DNA from: Dasania marina DSM 21967
Lineage (GTDB): Bacteria; Pseudomonadota; Gammaproteobacteria; Pseudomonadales; Dasaniaceae
NCBI RefSeq assembly: GCF_000373485.1
Contig: NZ_KB891575.1
Span: forward strand, 944,264 to 1,008,263
Reading direction: 5' to 3'
Length of the DNA: 64,000 bases
The position numbers and the translations under genes are program-made. How positions within the stretch are numbered: position 1 is the stretch's first letter; each line of letters opens with the position of its first letter. Of this stretch, positions 61,151-64,000 are shown one piece after another. The notes beneath the pieces were generated by a model, which saw only the letters and a list, made by a program, of their open reading frames with translations, was not told the DNA's origin and did no database searches.

Positions 61151-61558
61151 ATGCGCAGAAATAATAGAAGAGGCGGTGAAGATAACGCTTCAGAAATTGA
61201 TTTAACGCCAATGCTGGACGTTGTATTTATCATGCTGATTTTCTTCATCGTGACCGCTTCGTTCATTAAAGAAGCTGGCATAGAAGTAAATCGTCCAGAA
61301 GCATCTACGTCGACCAAGAAAGAGAATGTAAATATTCTTGTTGCGGTAAGTGCGACTAACGAAATTTGGATAGACAAGCGTCGTGTCGATAAGCGCTCGG
61401 TCCGTTCAATTATCGAACGTATGCATGCAGAGAACCCGAAAGGGGCAGTTGTTGTGCAAGCTGATAATGCTTCAACAACCGAAACTGTAACCGCAGTTAT
61501 CGATGCCGCCCGTGCTGCGGGTGTATTCGATGTGTCGCTAGCTACAGAAGATGACTAA
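61151..61558 (+). CDS. exbD: ExbD
   Basis: A 135-residue ExbD: short cytoplasmic N-terminus, one membrane helix with the proton-carrying Asp in IDLTPMLDVVFIMLIFFIVT, and a periplasmic C-terminal domain. It partners ExbB. It lies 14 bp after exbB and 3 bp before tonB. Confidence 0.94.
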   Translation: MRRNNRRGGEDNASEIDLTPMLDVVFIMLIFFIVTASFIKEAGIEVNRPEASTSTKKENVNILVAVSATNEIWIDKRRVDKRSVRSIIERMHAENPKGAVVVQADNASTTETVTAVIDAARAAGVFDVSLATEDD

Positions 61559-61561
61559 AGT

Positions 61562-62164
61562 ATGAATTATGCACGTTTATTAATTGGCGCGGCATTAGGA
61601 TTTGTTGTAACAGGCATCCTATTTGTCATTATGCCAACGTTAATCGAAATGGCAGATAAGACGTTGGATGAATCAAAAATCCAACGCATTGCTGACATTA
61701 CGATGCCAGATGTAGAGATCGACGTGAATTTAGCCGAGGTTAAGCCGCCAAAACCGGCTGACCCTGAAGAGCCACCACCAGAAATGGATCAGCCCGATGT
61801 GAGCGATGTGGATATTAGCCCTGATGCGGTTAATATGACACCTGCAGCTTCACTAGATATCGATATTGGTTCAGGTTTTGGTGGCGCTGATGGTGAATAT
61901 TTACCGATCTTTAAAGTGGCACCCATGTATCCTCGTAGAGCGAATAGCCGTGGTGTAACGGGTTACTGTATTGTTGAATACACCGTGACCTCTACCGGCG
62001 CAACAAGAGACGTAGAAGCTGTCGATTGTGAGCCATCAGGCTATTTTGAACGTACCTCTGTGAAAGCAGCGTTGAAATTTAAGTACAAGCCACGTGTACT
62101 CGATGGCGAGCCCATTGAAGTGGGTGGTGTTCAAAACCGCTTTATATACGAGCTTGATCAATAA
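61562..62164 (+). CDS. tonB: TonB
   Basis: A 200-residue TonB: N-terminal membrane anchor (LIGAALGFVVTGILFVIM), a short Pro-rich linker (VKPPKPADPEEPPPEMDQP), and a C-terminal TonB domain (about 110-200; FKVAPMYPRRANSRGVTGYC, then ALKFKYKPRVLDG). It transmits energy to outer-membrane TonB-dependent receptors. The linker is short, as in TonB2-type proteins. No receptor gene is in the window. Confidence 0.94.
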   Translation: MNYARLLIGAALGFVVTGILFVIMPTLIEMADKTLDESKIQRIADITMPDVEIDVNLAEVKPPKPADPEEPPPEMDQPDVSDVDISPDAVNMTPAASLDIDIGSGFGGADGEYLPIFKVAPMYPRRANSRGVTGYCIVEYTVTSTGATRDVEAVDCEPSGYFERTSVKAALKFKYKPRVLDGEPIEVGGVQNRFIYELDQ

Positions 62165-62178
62165 TTACGGGTCATTTG

Positions 62179-63534
62179 ATGATGAATGTTTTACCGATGA
62201 AAACAATCAAGCGATGGACCTGTGCAGCTGCTATCAGCATGCCGGTTCTCGCGATTCAAGCCGTACTGCCTAGCGTTGTTGCTCCTCTTTTTAATGATAT
62301 GGCTATAGGTTCTGCCTATGCCGAAGAAGAGAAGAGTGGCGACCAGCGTAAAGCCAAGCGTACGCAAGCAATGAACCAAAAGGTTTATAAAAAGTTACAA
62401 GAAGTGCAAGAGCTGATCGATGCTAAAGATTATGCTGGTGCACACAAGTTGATCGCTGAAGTTAAAGGTGGCAGTAAGCCACTAAATGACGCTGAGCTAT
62501 CAACTACGTTGAATCTTGAAGCTTTTATTTTCTATAACCAAGATAAACTGACTGATGCCATCAAGGCTTATAAGCAGATTGTCACCTTAGAAAAAGCCCC
62601 TGAAGGTACCAAGCTGGCGGCCAGATACAGCGCTGCACAAATGTACTTTGCTATAGAAGAATATAGCAAAGGTGTGGCGATGCTGAAGACTTGGTTTAAG
62701 GCTTCGGATCCTACTACTATAGGGTCTAATGCCTATGTGCTATTGGCACAGGGTCAGTATCAGATGCAAGAGTTTGACGATTCTATTAAGAACGTCGACA
62801 AAGCTATACGTATGTACAAAGAGAAAGGCAAGGTACCAAAGGAAAACTGGTATGGCTTGCAGCGCTTTTTGTATCAAGAGAAAAAAGACTACGATAAAGT
62901 CATAAGTATTCTTAAAGAAATGCTAGTTCATTTTCCTAAAAAGCAATATTGGGCACAGCTTTCAGCCATGTATGGTGAGAAAGAAATGTTAAGTAAACAG
63001 CTAGCTGCTTACGAAACTGCGTATGTGCAAAATTTGTTTGAAAGTGAGCAAGACTTAACGCGTATGGCTTATATCTTCTTGGCTAGCGAAGTACCCTACA
63101 AAGCCGCTAAGGTCATGGATAAAGGTATAAAAGCTAAGCAAATTGAAGCAAACTCGAAAAACTTAGAATTATTAGGTAATGCTTGGCGGGCATCGCAGGA
63201 GCTAGATAAAGCAATACCTGTTATGGCTAAGGCTGCTGCAAAATCTGATAAAGGTGAGTTGTGGACTCGTTTGGGTACCTTGTACTTAAATAATGACGAC
63301 TTCCAAAGTGCCGCTGATGCTATTAAAGCAGGGTTGAAGAAGGGCAGTGTTAAGCGTGCTGACCAAGCTAACCTAGCTTTAGGTATGGCTTACTTCAACA
63401 TGAAAGATTACAACTCTGCACGTAAGGCTTTCGGTGAGGCTGGCAAAGATGAGCGCTCTACAGAGACTGCTGGTCAATGGCTGGATTACATGGATAAAGA
63501 AATCGAGCGTCAGAAAAGTTTGTTAGAAGATTAA
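62179..63534 (+). CDS. TPR protein of the TonB operon
   Basis: A protein of about 451 residues with an N-terminal signal (hydrophobic 15-35, Ala-rich end near GSAYAEE) and at least eight tetratricopeptide-like helical repeats over residues 70-440 (for example LEAFIFYNQDKLTDAIKAYK). A TPR protein is found at the end of TtpC-type TonB operons; it is probably a periplasmic scaffold. The start is ATG 62179; a TTG one codon earlier is less likely. A terminator follows. Confidence 0.85.
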   Translation: MMNVLPMKTIKRWTCAAAISMPVLAIQAVLPSVVAPLFNDMAIGSAYAEEEKSGDQRKAKRTQAMNQKVYKKLQEVQELIDAKDYAGAHKLIAEVKGGSKPLNDAELSTTLNLEAFIFYNQDKLTDAIKAYKQIVTLEKAPEGTKLAARYSAAQMYFAIEEYSKGVAMLKTWFKASDPTTIGSNAYVLLAQGQYQMQEFDDSIKNVDKAIRMYKEKGKVPKENWYGLQRFLYQEKKDYDKVISILKEMLVHFPKKQYWAQLSAMYGEKEMLSKQLAAYETAYVQNLFESEQDLTRMAYIFLASEVPYKAAKVMDKGIKAKQIEANSKNLELLGNAWRASQELDKAIPVMAKAAAKSDKGELWTRLGTLYLNNDDFQSAADAIKAGLKKGSVKRADQANLALGMAYFNMKDYNSARKAFGEAGKDERSTETAGQWLDYMDKEIERQKSLLED

Positions 63535-63550
63535 GAAATATTTTTAGACG

Positions 63551-63580
63551 AAAAGGCAGCTATTAAGCTGCCTTTTTTTT
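63551..63580 (+). terminator. Rho-independent terminator of the TonB operon
   Basis: AAGGCAGCT and AGCTGCCTT arms flank ATTA and run into a tract of eight or more T, 20 bp after the TPR stop codon. Confidence 0.9.
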
Positions 63581-63593
63581 CGCCAAAATTTAG

Positions 63594-63649
63594 TTACAAG
63601 TTACAAGTTACAAGTTACAAGTTACAAGTTACAAGTTACAAGTTACAAG
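63594..63649 (+). repeat. TTACAAG heptamer array x8
   Basis: Eight perfect head-to-tail copies of TTACAAG. The phase continues into decayed units up to 63677. Confidence 0.98.
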
Positions 63650-63677
63650 AAATAAGCGGCAAGCGGTAAGTTTAAAG
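63650..63677 (+). repeat. Decayed heptads in phase with the TTACAAG array
   Basis: AAATAAG, CGGCAAG, CGGTAAG and TTTAAAG continue the 7-bp phase of the preceding array without a gap; only the terminal AAG is kept. Confidence 0.8.
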
Positions 63678-63680
63678 ACA

Positions 63681-63710
63681 AAAAAACCAAGCATATAGCT
63701 TGGTTTTTTT
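63681..63710 (+). terminator. Second terminator-like hairpin
   Basis: AAAAAACCAAGC and GCTTGGTTTTTT arms around ATATA, with T-runs on both strands, so it may stop transcripts from either side. It lies between the two heptamer arrays. Confidence 0.8.
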
Positions 63711-63727
63711 GTTAAGGGCGTTAGGCT

Positions 63728-63804
63728 GTTACAGCTTACAGCTTACAGCTTACAGCTTACAGCTTACAGCTTACAGCTTACAGCTTACAGCTTACAGCTT
63801 ACTG
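63728..63804 (-). repeat. CTTACAG heptamer array x9
   Basis: Nine perfect CTTACAG copies (63735-63797) flanked by one variant unit on each side (GTTACAG, CTTACTG). On the minus strand the unit reads CTGTAAG, ending in AAG like the neighbouring array. It abuts the insertion-sequence end. Confidence 0.98.
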
Positions 63805-63805
63805 A

Positions 63806-64000
63806 TGTGACCCACATAAAACGGACACCTAGACTGCAGCTTTATAACAGAGCATTGGCACCTGATTCAAGGTGCCATGTACACGCCACGTGTTATAAAA
63901 ACCATTAATGTAGGACTGCACCAAGCGTTTCATTTGATTCATTACCATCATATCCTGCCGGATAAATCCATTGTTGCTTCATTAGTGAGAAGAAACTCTC
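63806..64000 (-). mobile_element. End of an IS3-family insertion sequence
   Basis: The left boundary is close to 63806, where TGTGACCCACATAAAACGG resembles the terminal inverted repeat of IS3-type elements (ending GGACACC). The transposase 3' end lies directly inside. The element continues past the window, so the other end and any target duplication cannot be seen. It stands immediately beside the CTTACAG array and may have inserted into it. Confidence 0.7.
63829..64000 (-). pseudogene. IS3-type transposase, C-terminal part, frameshifted
   Basis: On the minus strand one frame from the window edge reads ESFFSLMKQQ, the typical start of the last part of an IS3-type integrase domain (catalytic Glu in ESFF). 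The sequence then continues in the next frame as GFIRQDMMVMNQMKRLVQSY and INGFYNTWRVHGTLNQVP, ending at a stop at 63829-63831. One extra base near 63960 explains the shift. The gene is therefore broken or, less likely, holds a programmed shift at an unusual place. Confidence 0.7.

Noticed and set aside
63594..63804. CRISPR array
   Set aside because: The repeats are 7 bp, directly head to tail and without spacers; no cas gene is present.

Overview
The window is chromosomal core sequence of a free-living gammaproteobacterium. Gene content and order match the Pseudomonas / marine Cellvibrionales type: a Pil-Chp twitching-chemotaxis cluster, sahR-metK next to tkt-epd-pgk-fba, the zapA-6S RNA-5-FCL block, pepP-ubiH-ubiI, rppH-ptsP, lgt-thyA-folA, and a DUF3450/TtpC-type TonB system. 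Moderate GC, c-di-GMP enzymes and a second TonB system suggest an aquatic or marine Cellvibrionales-like bacterium. This assignment is inference from gene content. No tRNA, rRNA operon, CRISPR array or prophage was seen.

Layout. 1-8632: end of pilJ, then pilK, chpA, chpB, chpC, the chemosensory system of type IV pili. 8633-9135: a terminator and two related palindromes, the second lying against a TATAAT box. 9136-10452: an amine-oxidase-like flavoprotein. 10549-15930 (minus): sahR-metK-ahcY-metF-rsmE, the SAM cycle, with a 28-bp near-perfect palindrome upstream of sahR. 16130-21669: tkt, epd, pgk, fba, divergent from sahR. 21737-34953: accessory metabolism and signalling (two c-di-GMP proteins, a lipase-like hydrolase with a D-2-hydroxyglutarate dehydrogenase, VOC and DOPA-dioxygenase-like proteins, a CNNM protein, an FMN reductase, an MFS drug exporter, a DmeF-type metal exporter, an esterase-like protein, OsmC). 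35069-37449: Tat-exported SpdH-like flavoprotein with a cupin. 37625-41810: MCP, rpiA, ilvA. 42219-44667: a previously unlisted 30-residue membrane peptide gene, 5-FCL, 6S RNA, zapA, a ZapB-like coiled coil, and a UPF0149 protein. 44686-49044: pepP, ubiH, ubiI and an isolated gcvH. 49229-58192: rlmI, an imelysin-like lipoprotein, an HAD phosphatase, rppH, ptsP, an NRDE protein, lgt, thyA, folA. 58438-63534: a six-gene TonB energy-transduction operon. 63535-64000: terminators, two heptamer arrays and the end of a frameshifted IS3-type transposase.

The most unusual non-coding signal is a family of 7-bp-periodic tracts between genes. Unit sequences differ between loci, but on one strand or the other nearly all units end in AAG or TAG. 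Perfect arrays (TTACAAG x8, CTTACAG x9, TTCCTAG x3) occur beside decayed ones that keep the 7-bp phase. Other points of interest are a 31-bp-arm hairpin that includes the gcvH stop codon, the SahR-type palindrome, the paired TGAA-N6-TTCA operators, the 30-residue membrane peptide, and an imelysin-like protein whose GxHxxE motif reads GxSxxE. I saw no convincing new multi-gene defence or biosynthetic system; nearly all protein genes belong to known families.
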